This document shows positions 34,607 to 45,063 of a stretch of 64,000 nucleotides of DNA, piece by piece (position 1 is the first letter of the stretch; each line of letters opens with the position of its first letter). The DNA comes from Siphonodentalium dalli (taxonomy: Eukaryota > Mollusca > Scaphopoda > Gadilida > Siphonodentaliidae). Under the pieces are notes generated by a model. It ran no database searches and was not told where the DNA came from. It saw only the letters and a program-made list of their open reading frames with translations. The translations under genes were made by a program, and so were the position numbers. The DNA is taken from the NCBI GenBank assembly GCA_032622095.1, contig CP136069.1:170680394-170744393 (forward strand). Direction: 5' to 3'.

Positions 34607-34847
34607 CCCTGTCATTACGGGAGCTACGCTGGTGCAGCATTACATACCCTGTGCCATTGCATTATCTTTTATATGCGAGTCTCCCGTATATATATAAGAT
34701 AATACACTAGCTAATAAGGTCAAGGTAATGTTATGACAGTGCATTCTCTTGTATATGCGAGGCTCCATATGAGAGCCTCGCATATATAAGAGAATACATT
34801 GGCACATGGTTTTTGTAACATTTCAGTAATCTCCAGTCATGGAGGGG
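34607..34847 (+). mobile_element. piggyBac-like MITE with two hairpins, subfamily B copy 1
   Basis: 241 bp, flanked by TTAA at 34603-34606 and 34848-34851. Ends CCCTGTCATTACGGGAG and (reverse complement) CCCCTCCATGACTGGAG are inverted. It contains two hairpins with the same stem theme as subfamily A (gcattctcttgtatatgcga / tcgcatatataagagaatac), but different ends and spacer. Confidence 0.8.
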
Positions 34848-34851
34848 TTAA

Positions 34852-35515
34852 TTAATCGATCTCGCCGTCGTTGTTTCACAGTATTTACCTTCTACTGACC
34901 TAAGTGGCGATAGCTATATATTCTGTCGATTCCTGTTAAATCAAATTTAATCGGAACGCAATATATACATCGAATTTCCATAATTATCAACCCTCGTGAC
35001 ATGTATGCAAATTTGCACCCTCGACGAACGATATCGACACAATGTTTGTGGACACAGTTTTCCTCATTCGGAAACCAAACAAGGGCCTCTCGTTATTGGC
35101 ACAAATTGACTCACGTCGTCAACACGAAGAAACCTCATAGACGACAATCTAATCAGCGATTTGAATCACAACTAACATCGATCTGTAACGCGATAACCAC
35201 AAGAGGGTGACACGATTAACCACATCGTTACTGAATGGCTTCTCTTACAGTCATACAAACAACAAAGAGGTTCACTCTAGAGTATAGCCGTACGGGCTCC
35301 TGAATTTTTAGGGGGGAGCTGACACGTTTTGCCCGAATTTTTGTAAATGATATATTCAGGGTTGTAATATACCTTGCATATACACAGAAATATATCAAAA
35401 GTGATTCAAATTAACCTTAAATATGTATATAATTTTGGCAGAAATGTGAACAAATACTGTAATTTGTCACAATTTACCCCTGAAATACCATTCAATTTGA
35501 CCGATAATATCTCCA
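34852..35515. other. No recognised gene
   Basis: A 69-codon ATG frame at 35001-35210 (+) has a basic product without a recognisable motif; chance is the simpler explanation. Confidence 0.35.
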
Positions 35516-36153
35516 CACTGCCAAAAATATTTTCTCAATTCAGGAAAAAAAAAATCTTGAAATGAGAAATTATCTTGGGAGAATAGCTAGAAAAATAAGA
35601 AAAAACATATTTTCTAGGTCAAGAAATGCAAGGGTGGGAAAATTTCTTGTCTGAGAAAATTTCTTTAAGAAAACACAGTAATCTTGGTAAGAAAATCCTA
35701 GTAAACAAATCTTAGTATAGATTTTTTTTCTTAATGTAGGAAAGATTGTTTTTCTCACATAAGTTTATTTTTCTTGAAATAAGATAAGTTTAAGATACTG
35801 CGATTATCTTGGGAGAATAGCTAGAAATTTAAGAAAGCTATACAATTAATCTAGAACAAGAAATTATATTTTCTATAGTTAGAAATATCGTCAAGATATT
35901 TTTTCTTAAGTGAGCCAATTTTTTCTAGAATGAGATTTTCTCAAGCAGGAAAATAAATCTAAGTAAGGAAAACAAGTTTTCTTAACTAGGAATATTTTTC
36001 CCAATTAGGAAAGATATATTAGAAAACAATTCTTAATTAAGAAAAACATTTAATTTTAAATTAATATATAATTTCAATTGTGTTTTAAAATATACAATTG
36101 ACATTTATTCTGAATATAAAAACTTCTATAATAGAGACAATAAGGGGGCTTAA

Positions 36154-36646
36154 AGGCACGGGAGGCCTTAGTTGTCGAAAATATTCATATTTGTTTCAAT
36201 CACCGTAAACAGAAAAACATTAAAACGCATACAGTTTTGTTCATATATACCATGACCATCGCGTAAACAGCATGCTATCATAAAGACCTACTATATTTTA
36301 CCTAAGCAGGAGCCTGATTGTGTTACAGAAGGCAGCACAGTGTTACTGGCTAATCACACACAAATGATATAAATGCTCTTTATTCGTTCCATATCAAAAT
36401 TCAGCAACAATGAACGCTCTTTATGTTTACCATCATAATATAAACAAACACCAGGAAAGTACCTTTTTATGCTTTTGTTTACATAAGAATGGTCAAACAT
36501 ATGACAATAACATACTGTTTATGCGATATTTCTTATTTGTATACGGACAAAGTCTGTCTGCATTTTAATATTCTTTCTGTTTGTGGCGGTTTTTGACCGG
36601 TGGAAATATTTTCACAGCATACCCACCGCCAAGGCCTCCCGTACCT
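36154..36646 (+). mobile_element. TTAA-flanked AGGCACGG element, copy 2
   Basis: 493 bp with TTAA at 36150-36153 and 36647-36650. Ends AGGCACGGGAGGCCTTAG and (reverse complement of the right end) AGGTACGGGAGGCCTTG are near-perfect inverted repeats. It lacks the 32 bp array of the copy at 10158. Confidence 0.85.
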
Positions 36647-37320
36647 TTAAACTTTAAATATACAATCAACAATTTCTCGTTACAGTTATGGGTTTCTAAA
36701 ATTGCAAGTGGCCAAACAAGATACTGTGTACATTCGCAAAATGAAACTATACAAAGTACCTGTATCTTGTTCTGCCTCTTAAAATTGTATAAACCTATAT
36801 ACGCAACAACAAATATATTGATTGCTAATAATTACATCCCGACACATGATTTTCAATATATTTATAGAAAGAGTTACCTCAAATCTGTCGGTTGAAACAA
36901 AAATATATAATAATTTCTGTTATTTGAGTATCCAGTTCAAACGATAGGAAAAAAAATCATCACACATGACAAAACAAGCACTGTATGTGCCTTAATAAAC
37001 ATCGTAACCCTGTATTTTTAAATGCACATATTCTAGGACGGGTGATGTGTAATAAACACAGAAAGACACTTGTATTAATGGATTTGTTGATACGGCACGT
37101 GTGCCATTGAGGAAAGATAGAACTCTAGGGTGTGCTGTTCATTCCGTCATTGTGCGCTAGCACTCGAGTCATATCAACAAACCCATAAACAAAATTGTGT
37201 AATTCTGAGTATATACAGCATGGTTTCAATAGCTGTTTCATGAATCATGCAGATTGCAGGTTTACTGTTCAGGTACTAGCCCAAGTCTTTTCGGTATGCA
37301 ACAGCTTGAGATATCGAATA

Positions 37321-37532
37321 CAGTAATGCCCCGAGTATAATCGACTCCTTAAACACAGTAGAATTATGGGTAACTGTTCAGGATTTAGTCGGATATATGG
37401 CTTGTTGCCATTCATCGGAAAGCTCTCTGAGAGCTTTCCGATGAATGGCAACAAGCCATATTTCCGACTAAATCCTGAAAAGTTACCCATAATTCTGCTG
37501 TGGTTAGGAGTTGATTACTTAGAGCATTACTG
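37321..37532. mobile_element. Palindromic element, copy 1
   Basis: A 212 bp near-perfect palindrome beginning CAGTAATGCCCCGAGTATAA and ending in its approximate reverse complement, with the centre at aaagctctctgagagcttt. Relatives are at 43665-43838 and 63568-63760. It would fold into one ~100 bp stem. The open frames across it are self-complementary artefacts. No clear target duplication was found. Confidence 0.8.
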
Positions 37533-37768
37533 CAGTTGAAACTGTTTTGGATCGAGTCCTGTCCGGCTACTCTTCTATAACCTCTCAAGATTTTGAAGTG
37601 TTGAATGGGTCACCATGAATCGCTCAATTAAACAATCGCAACGGTGTTGAGTGTTTTGCTTATCGCTCACTATTTACTGCTGTATATAAACAAACGATTG
37701 ACTCACACAAAGTGTGTTTTGTGGATAATAACGCATTCATATGAACATTATCCTATACTATTAGTATA

Positions 37769-39333
37769 TTCTTGGGAAACTTTTTGTAAATGTTATTTAT
37801 AAATTATAACCTATAACGAAGGCCATCCATTCCTTTAAGTTCCAAAGATATAAGGAGAATCACTGCATTTTAATTGCATACCGCATCCATCGTGGTGCTG
37901 TTTTGTGTTCAAGTGACAACCTTACCATGGTGTTGGAAATTACTGCAGTGTAATACCACAGCATTACCTGGGTAACACCACGTTAGAGATGGTCAATTAC
38001 TTTAAGTATATGCAGGTTTGAAATCATCACGCTTGGGAAAGGCTGCCCTCTATGTTCTTATAAAAAAGCGTCACTTTGACCTAATCTGACGAAATACTGG
38101 TAGTGCTACAATCAAGATAACTTCAACCAACAATTCTGGGCGTAAAGTCCATTATAGAAGAGTATCGGGATGGGACTCGGTCCAAAACAGCATCAACCCA
38201 ACCGATACCACAAGTTGTGGACAGGGAAAACTTGGTCTAAACAGGTACTAGTACATGCATGTATTACAAGCATTAAAGGGTACACTAAATCCGGCCATTT
38301 ATGAGACCATCTCCTTGTATACTCAACAGAATATATGCAACAAATGAATGAATTTTGCCCATGGATAAGTGCAACACCTGTGTGCTCTATGAACAATGCA
38401 AACATGGTATTTATAATGATAATGAATTATTGGCTGGAGTCATAAATTCATTTTCATTATAATTTATACCATGTTGTTTGCATATATTCTGCTGAGAATA
38501 AAAGGAGATGCTCTTAATGCTCAGTGTAAAACACTGCAAATATGGAACTTAAAGAGCTTTTCTCTATCTTTTACTGGAAACAACTGTTAAATTTATTAAG
38601 ACTTTATCAAGTCTTTTCACAGTATATAGTCTACATGTTCAATAGTATAGCACTAGTACTCACTAGTATTTCCAGACTTTTTGTGATAAAAATGCGGATA
38701 AAAGTGCAGAATTCTAAATTGATGCATTAAGTTGCAGAATTTTAAATTGATGCATTAAGTGCATGAGCGGCTTTAGAGTTCTTTGAAGTGCGGTCATGCA
38801 AAATAACATAAAAGTTTGTAAAACAAGGTACATGTACATACTATGATTATAGCGGTATGAAGTGTCTGGAGCACCTTTGATGGATAAAAGCGAATGTATA
38901 CAGGCCTTAAAATTTTGCAAGAATCAAACTATAGCATTTCTACATCAAATCAGCTGCTTTTTACCAGACTCAAACGAAGAATCATGATTCTGACTCTCAT
39001 CACACTAAAATCCCTACAAAATAATCTACTGGTGTGCAGATATTTCATTGAGTGTTTCAAATCATTTTAAAGGGACCCAAGGCACTCATAGTGAGTAAAT
39101 ATGCCAAACATATAACATACAACAGTTCGTAAAAACATCACCACTCAGAAAAAGATGAATTCCTGATTCCTATATTAATTATTGAAAGTTTTCCAATAAC
39201 GAAATTTCTCCTGTTGGAACCATTGCTATGTAAACAAAACTGTTACAGTGATTTGTCAACAAACATTGCTACTATTTTAGTCTATTAAAATATTATTTTC
39301 AGAATATTTTTCAATGCTTTGGCCATGCAATGT
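37769..39333. other. Non-coding stretch with inverted repeats
   Basis: tgttttggaccgagtcc-type sequence at about 37545-37585 recurs inverted at 38150-38195. A separate inverted repeat spans about 38300-38515, centred near 38435, with catggtatttataatgataa opposite ttataatttataccatg and ctcaacagaatatatgcaa opposite ttgcatatattctgctga. A 33 bp unit (gcagaatt.taaattgatgc, attaagt) is repeated twice at 38703-38760. No gene recognised. Confidence 0.5.
39190..39325 (+). repeat. Interspersed repeat (ACAAAACTGTTACAGTG), copy 1
   Basis: atgtaaacaaaactgttaca, gtgatttgtcaacaaa and ttttcagaatatttt match the two tandem copies at 53262-53570. Confidence 0.7.
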
Positions 39334-39337
39334 TTAA

Positions 39338-39591
39338 CCCATTCATGATGGGAGCTGCGCTGGTACAGCATTAAAGATCATGTACCAGTGAATTCTTGTA
39401 TATATGCAAGTCTGACATAGGAAGCCTCATATGTATAAGAGAATGCACTGGATTACAAGGTCAAGGTAAATATTGTTAGGCCATGTATTCTCTTATATAT
39501 GTGAGGCTCAATTTTGGAGACTCGCAAATATAAGAGAATGCATTGGCGCAGGGTTTTAGCAACATTTCAAGAATCTCCAGTCATGGAAGGG
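39338..39591 (+). mobile_element. piggyBac-like MITE with two hairpins, subfamily B copy 2
   Basis: 254 bp, TTAA at 39334-39337 and 39592-39595. Ends CCCATTCATGATGGGAG and (reverse complement) CCCTTCCATGACTGGAG. The first hairpin is eroded and the second (about 39482-39547) is better kept, with atgtattctcttatatatg opposite caaatataagagaatgcat. Confidence 0.78.
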
Positions 39592-39595
39592 TTAA

Positions 39596-41070
39596 GTTTT
39601 TATTAAACTTTGGCATCTTATTGGACTTATTCAACATTGGATGGTAATGTCACTGTAACAGTGATGTTTATCAGAATTGCTAGCATGCAATGACATTCTT
39701 TCATATAAATTAATTAACTCACAGAATATCGAAAGACCAGATGTGAGTATAATATAAATTTATCACCCCATTTTATAAAGGGATACAAAAAATAAAGATA
39801 ACATATGTTATGCTTTAAAGTCAGCATGGACAATTAAAGGTAAACAATCTGAATTGATGGTCTCCATACCATCAGATTCCAAGAACAACATTTCTTAATC
39901 GATTAAATACCAAAACATAATGCTAACTAAGTACTGTCAACTCTAGTGTAACATTTTCCAAAACATGTTATATATCAACATTTTGTTCATCGCAACTTGG
40001 TATCAATATTAGGTCAGTCGACTCAGTCGGCTCGTTGAATATTTGCTAGGCCGGGAAATATTCAAGGCGGTGAAAAATAACAGATTTCAAAAATTTATAT
40101 TTTGTAACTCAGAACTTTAAAGGGTGTGTTCCTCGTCTCAAATCAAATATTTTTACCCCCGAAGCCAAAGAAATAGTAATTGAGGAGCGTGAACTCGGAT
40201 TATCTATTTTAAATGTGCATGTAAGCTCATTGTACAGATTACTTGGTGATACAACAGGTTGACAAAGATAAAGGAACATTAGAATATTTTGATTCTGTTA
40301 TGGATTTTAAGGCCTGTATGTGTACATGAATCTGATTATATTGACATACTGCAATAATATGTCACTTAAAAGTTCATATCCTTCAGATAAGCTCAGAAAC
40401 AAGGCTTGAGACTGTTCCATGGGTACTGTTGTGCGTTGTGTGGAGATTTGAAACTGGTACACCTCCAAATTCTGGTCAATGTAGTATGAAATATAAAAAA
40501 AATTATGCATACGCTGGATGCCATAGTGCACATTTTCTGAGACTCGATGAAGCATACAAGTACACGTCTGTTGTAGAATTGAATTCACTAACTTCACTTG
40601 CCAAGATTTTCACCACATAAGTCTGATAAAATGTAGAGGTCACTGATCGGTCTCCATCAAGGAAGGAATGCATACATATATGTGTAATTTTTGCCTTTGA
40701 TGAACACATTGATCGTCATTTGGTTATAAATTAAAGCCTCCCCTTCGCTGCAGTGTGCACTAGTTACCAGGTAAGCATGGTACTGGATTCAGTGCATACC
40801 GACCGTAGGTATACATATGGTACATGTGTATAGCCAGGAGACTCAGGACTCACTGTCACACAGCAACAACACAAATGTCATCATCATTGTCATGCATGAA
40901 CGAATACCGATAACATCTACATTACATGTATCCAGTACATGTACACCGAATAACATTTGAATTCCTTCCTCATCCAGTCTTGGACAGAATTAATAATATT
41001 GGTATTAAGGGTCACCATGCAGTGTCTACAAGAAGCACTCTGACAGGAAACATGATTCTATGATTGGTTA
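39596..41070. other. No recognised gene
   Basis: AT-rich. A consensus splice donor (ACCAG followed by GTAAGC) lies near 40773 on the plus strand, but no convincing exon precedes it. Small frames at 40307-40709 have no motif. Confidence 0.35.
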
Positions 41071-41137
41071 TCAGATAATCATATCAGGCCTTGAATGAAA
41101 TTTTGATGTCTCAATCCAGTCAAGCAGCTCCTCCTGT
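41071..41137 (-). other. Candidate terminal coding exon, unrecognised
   Basis: On the minus strand a pyrimidine-rich tract ending TTTTTTTCAG stands immediately before 41137. The second frame after it reads QEELLDWIETSKFHSRPDMII followed by TGA at 41073-41071. The peptide has ordinary globular composition, unlike the low-complexity frames around it. Entry phase would require two bases from an upstream exon. I do not recognise a family and cannot find the preceding exon with confidence. RNA evidence or a protein hit would decide. Confidence 0.3.
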
Positions 41138-41648
41138 CTGAAAAAAACAGATTTTAATGCTTGTAATGACATCAGAAAAGATGAATGACTGATCATATAC
41201 ATATTATTAAGATACATCATCCAAATTGATCACCCGGGGGCCGAGTTATAACAGTAAATTATATCCATTCAAATGCTGCATGATGGTCAGAAACAGCTAC
41301 AAATACATGTACCGGTATCATATACCGGTGTAACAAATATCTCCCCCTGGATATATCCCCCACTCTGGATACCACCCCCCATGAATGACTAAATTAAAAT
41401 TTCACTCATTTGATATATGTTACTTGAACAAAAAAAAAAAAAAAAATTAAAAAAAAAAACTTAAATCTCATAAAACATTTCTTTCTGGCCATTTCAGGGT
41501 CAAACGATATTAAATGAGTGAATTTTCTTTTAGTCATACATGGGGGAAAATGCCCAGGGTGTGCGAGTGAGATATCTGAGGACATTCGCAAATACACTCC
41601 CCCATGGAGGAAGATATCCAGACAGGAGGGGGTGACGTGTTACACCGG

Positions 41649-42582
41649 CAGAGGCGGACTGGGCCAAGAAACCGGCCCGGGAAATTAATATAATACCGGC
41701 CCATCTGTTTGGTCCACCTTGGAAAATCCCAACTGCACCCTCCCCCCTTGAATCAGAATCAGACCAAATACATATTTTTGCATAATTCCATTTGCACCCC
41801 CCCCCCCTTGAATCAGATGCAGACCAAATACATGTTTTTGCATAATTAATTCCATTTGCACCTCTGGTCTAATATCATATATATTCATAAACCATGGTTC
41901 TATATATTCCCGGTATGAGACCATTCAGATATTTTTACCTGAAAAATTGCATAAAATCTAACATCTATCGGTCTAACTCCAGACAAATGCACACGGCTAC
42001 GGGCAAGAGACCAGGACACACCAGGCTGTTCATGGTTGTTCGGCCCGGTGTGAGAACATTTTGAAAACTATACAAGAAAATCTTGAATCCGATAAACTAG
42101 ACTGGCATCAACTGAAGCGTTGCTATTTTCTTGTAAATTTCAATTGGGGGAGGGGTGCGTAAGAATTTTTTTGGATTTACAGCTGGGAGTTACCGTTAAA
42201 ATCTCGAGATTAATGGGGTGTTTACGTGGTGTTATATGATGCCGACAAGTTCATTTAATGTCAAAATTACGATTAGCCAATTCGGCTGGTTAAACAACAC
42301 ATGTGGCGGCCCACGTCCGGAATTTTCCCGGTCTCCCGATCGGCCATGCAGTCCGCCTCTGCCCTCATGAATTTATGTGAGAAGAGTACCATCTTATTGG
42401 ATACACGGCTGGTTAAACAACACATGTGGCGGCCCACGTCGGTTTCATTTGCGGCCCAAGTGGTGGTTGTGCGGCCCAACCACATATACCCCCCCCCCCC
42501 CCCAAACCGTAAAAAAAAACGTCGGATTCTCGCTTGATAGAAAATAAATTTCCCGGTCTCCTGATCGGCCAGTCCGCCTCTG
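41649..42582 (+). mobile_element. hAT-type non-autonomous element, copy 1 (TSD TACACCGG)
   Basis: 934 bp with terminal inverted repeats CAGAGGCGGACTGGGCC / GGCCAGTCCGCCTCTG. It is flanked by a perfect 8 bp duplication TACACCGG at 41641-41648 and 42583-42590. Eight-base duplications and CAG-starting ends are the established hAT signature. A further internal copy of the terminal motif (cagtccgcctctg, about 42349) suggests a nested or rearranged structure. No transposase. Poly-C tracts lie at about 41797 and 42488. Overlapping frames on both strands are shadows. Confidence 0.92.
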
Positions 42583-42710
42583 TACACCGGTACCTGCACC
42601 AAATATTCCCAAAAACATTCCAGATACATGTATATAGGTACCGGTATGATATCATATTGGTCTTGTAAATATCATATATTTGTAAATGTTTTAAGGCAAG
42701 TTAAACAACT

Positions 42711-43345
42711 TGGGGGGGGGGGGGTAAAAAAAAAATCCGGCACGTATGTCGGGGTGCGTGGGTGGTCAAAGCCACCAACAAGCAATTTTTTCCGCAACTA
42801 AAACAAAAATTTCCTGCTTGTTTTTTAGTGTTTTGGCAATGAGTTGGGCTTCAAAACCACTTTGAATGAGAGAAATAATGTAATTATAACTGGTAAACTG
42901 ACTGCAGGCAGTTATCGTGTTGTATTTTGTTGCAAATCTTGAAATCCAAGATGGCCACAGGCAGCCATGTTTTTTTGGCCGAATGACCTCAAAATGACTC
43001 ATTCCTATTTACATGTCCATGTTAACATCCATGATAAATAGTATGCACAGAAATTCATATACAGCTGAATTTCCCCCCGCAAATCTTTGTTTTAGTGTTA
43101 AAAGGGGGGTGGGTGTAAACAAAATGGTCGGAAAAAACTGCCGAAAACAGGGGGGGGGGGGGGTCGGAAAAACTTTCCAGGCACGTATGATGATTTTTAT
43201 TTTTTCCGGCCTCGGGGGACCCACCCACCCAATTTCTTCCGTTTCCGGGCTTTTTTTCCAGGCAATTTTGGACACCCACCCTTTTGTTTCCGTTTCAGGA
43301 AGTTTTTTTCCGGTCAGTTTTGGACACCCACCCCCCCTAAATTTG
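42711..43345. mobile_element. CAGGGG/poly-C hAT-like MITE family, copy 2 (rearranged)
   Basis: Shares with 8726-9208: ccggcacgtatgtcggggtg, ttttttccgcaactaaa, tgaaatccaagatggccac, gcagccatgttttttt and atagtatgcacagaaattca. The left end has become a poly-G run. The right side carries two or three partial copies of the end motif (ccaggcacgtatgatg; ggacacccaccc), so boundaries are approximate. Confidence 0.65.
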
Positions 43346-43664
43346 AGAAAATGATCAATTGAGCAACAAAATAGCTGATTATCCTGCATTATCATAATTT
43401 ATTGCGCGATATTTGAATAGAACAGTGCATAATGAGATAACGATACTATTTGAATTTATCATATAAGTGTCATTAATCAAGAAATGTGTCAACATAATCA
43501 CATTTCTAGGGATATATAGGCAGAGTGCCAAAGTTTTTATTAACATTCATTTTCATAATATATAGTCACATGATCTAGTCACATAATCACATTTGAGTAT
43601 TCTACATAATACATGGTACCGGTACAACAAATTTCAGATTATTTGATATTTGCTATGTGATATA

Positions 43665-43838
43665 CAGTAATGCCCTAATTAATCGACTCCATAACCACAG
43701 CAGAATAATGGGTAATTTTTCAGTTTTCTCCCCTGAGAGCTTTCCGATGAATGACAACAAGCCATATTTCTGACTAAATCCTGAAAAATTACCCATTATT
43801 CTGCTGTGGTTATGGAGTCGTTTAATTAGGGCATTACT
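43665..43838. mobile_element. Palindromic element, copy 2
   Basis: Begins CAGTAATGCCCTAATTAATC and ends GATTAGGGCATTACT-like, the inverse. Related to 37321-37532 with part of the left arm deleted. Confidence 0.75.
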
Positions 43839-43904
43839 CACTGTATTGCTGGAATCAAATTGTTTATCAAAACATGTGGAAATACAACTGTTCATCCCAG
43901 TTCA

Positions 43905-44136
43905 TCCCAGTTTGAAGAATAATGCTAATACCATACATAACCATGATATACCCGCGCGACTCTTCTTGGGGCATCTCAGAAACCAGAACTGAGGAAACAT
44001 GTTATAGGGTGTAATGGCAGGCTGGTAGCCACTGCCTGAAGTAATAGGCTTCGTAATAATTGGGAATAATATGGATGGATAGCCCAATTTCACTTCTTTT
44101 TTGCTCACGATATCAGTGAGGATAAAATCTTCATTA
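43905..44136 (-). other. Open stretch, unrecognised
   Basis: A minus-strand frame is open from a possible acceptor (TTAATCACAG before 44136) to a stop at about 43902. It includes KKEVKLGYPSILFPIITKP and SGSGYQPAITPYNMFPQF. Composition is protein-like at the start and less so towards the end. No family is recognised, and a diverged repeat is an equally good explanation. Confidence 0.2.
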
Positions 44137-44560
44137 CTGTGATTAACATTACAAGCTGATCCACATTAACATGGAAAACAATGTGAAATTGTTCAAGCTG
44201 GCCCGGCTGGCCTTCAATTTATTAGTTAAGATTTTATGTTTTACGTTGTCAAAAGTCTATTTTATTCCATTATTTATTATATCCATGTCACATATGGTCA
44301 AGTGTGCTTTCATTTTATCGCTTATTTTCAACTCAGTTCGGCATAGTTATTCTTATTTTGTTGTATCAGTAGATGGAATCCTGATTAAATTTTATTTTTC
44401 CAATAGCGCTGTTTCTAGTTCTATCAAGTTGAATTTGGGTTATTGTTGGCCATTGTGCAACTGATCCAACTTTTGATAACCTCTATATGTAGTATAGCAT
44501 TACTATTAACTATATATGACCTGTTTCTGTTCAAAACACATTAAAATAAGATTCAATAGC
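44137..44560. other. No recognised gene
   Basis: A 97-codon plus-strand ATG frame at 44171-44464 is hydrophobic and AT-driven, without motif or splice context. Confidence 0.3.
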
Positions 44561-44569
44561 AGGAATGGA

Positions 44570-44810
44570 AAAAAATTTTGGCATATGGAAAAAACTGCTT
44601 TTTGGACCCAAGAGACACCCACCCACCCCATCATACGTGCCTGGAATTTTTTTCCGACCCCCCCCCCCCCCCCCTGCCGAAAACGGAAAAAAATTTGGGT
44701 GGGTGGGTACACAAAATGATCGAAAGGGAAAAAATGCCATACATGCCTGAAATTTGTTTCCGACCCCCCCCCCCCCCGGGGGGGAGGGGGGGGGGGAAAT
44801 GTGTCAATAC
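44570..44810. repeat. End fragments of the poly-C hAT-like family
   Basis: Two tandem fragments of the right-end motif: catcatacgtgcctggaa..ttccgacccc and ccatacatgcctgaaa..ttccgacccc, each ending in a long poly-C. A stretch of poly-C followed by poly-G at about 44764-44800 is likely unstable. Confidence 0.6.
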
Positions 44811-45063
44811 AACATTTGATTTTATCATCTTTACTTGAATAGGTGAGTTCACAAATACTCTATTTTCATGCATATACTAGTAAACACAATTATACATAAT
44901 CATTGGGGAATTGAACAAATTATACTGTATAATATACAAGCATAATTATGTATACTAGAAGATAGCAGCACAAACTAGTACTTCTGCATGTCAAATATCA
45001 CACATACCAGTATATACCACTTATACTGCGGATTGACTTCTTTAAAAATATTGGCCGTCATAT

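Larger units (their letters stand above)
35516..37768 (+). repeat. 2.2 kb composite interspersed repeat, copy 1
   Basis: Matches 61782 to the window end in order and orientation. Similarity begins abruptly at CACTGCCAAAAATATTTTC in both places (35516 and 61782) with unrelated sequence upstream, so this is a true repeat boundary. It contains an A/T-rich part made of aagaaaat/cttag words (35516-36060), the TTAA-flanked AGGCACGG element (36154-36646), a spacer (36650-37320) and a palindromic element (37321-37532). The second copy runs to within a few bases of the window end, so the right boundary is unknown. Confidence 0.85.

Noticed and set aside
42273-42655. Open frames of 78-118 codons on both strands
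   Set aside because: They fall in the hAT non-autonomous element with poly-C runs and read through repeat sequence in several frames.
44171-44464. 97-codon hydrophobic ATG frame
   Set aside because: AT-driven hydrophobic composition, no homology motif, no splice or promoter context.
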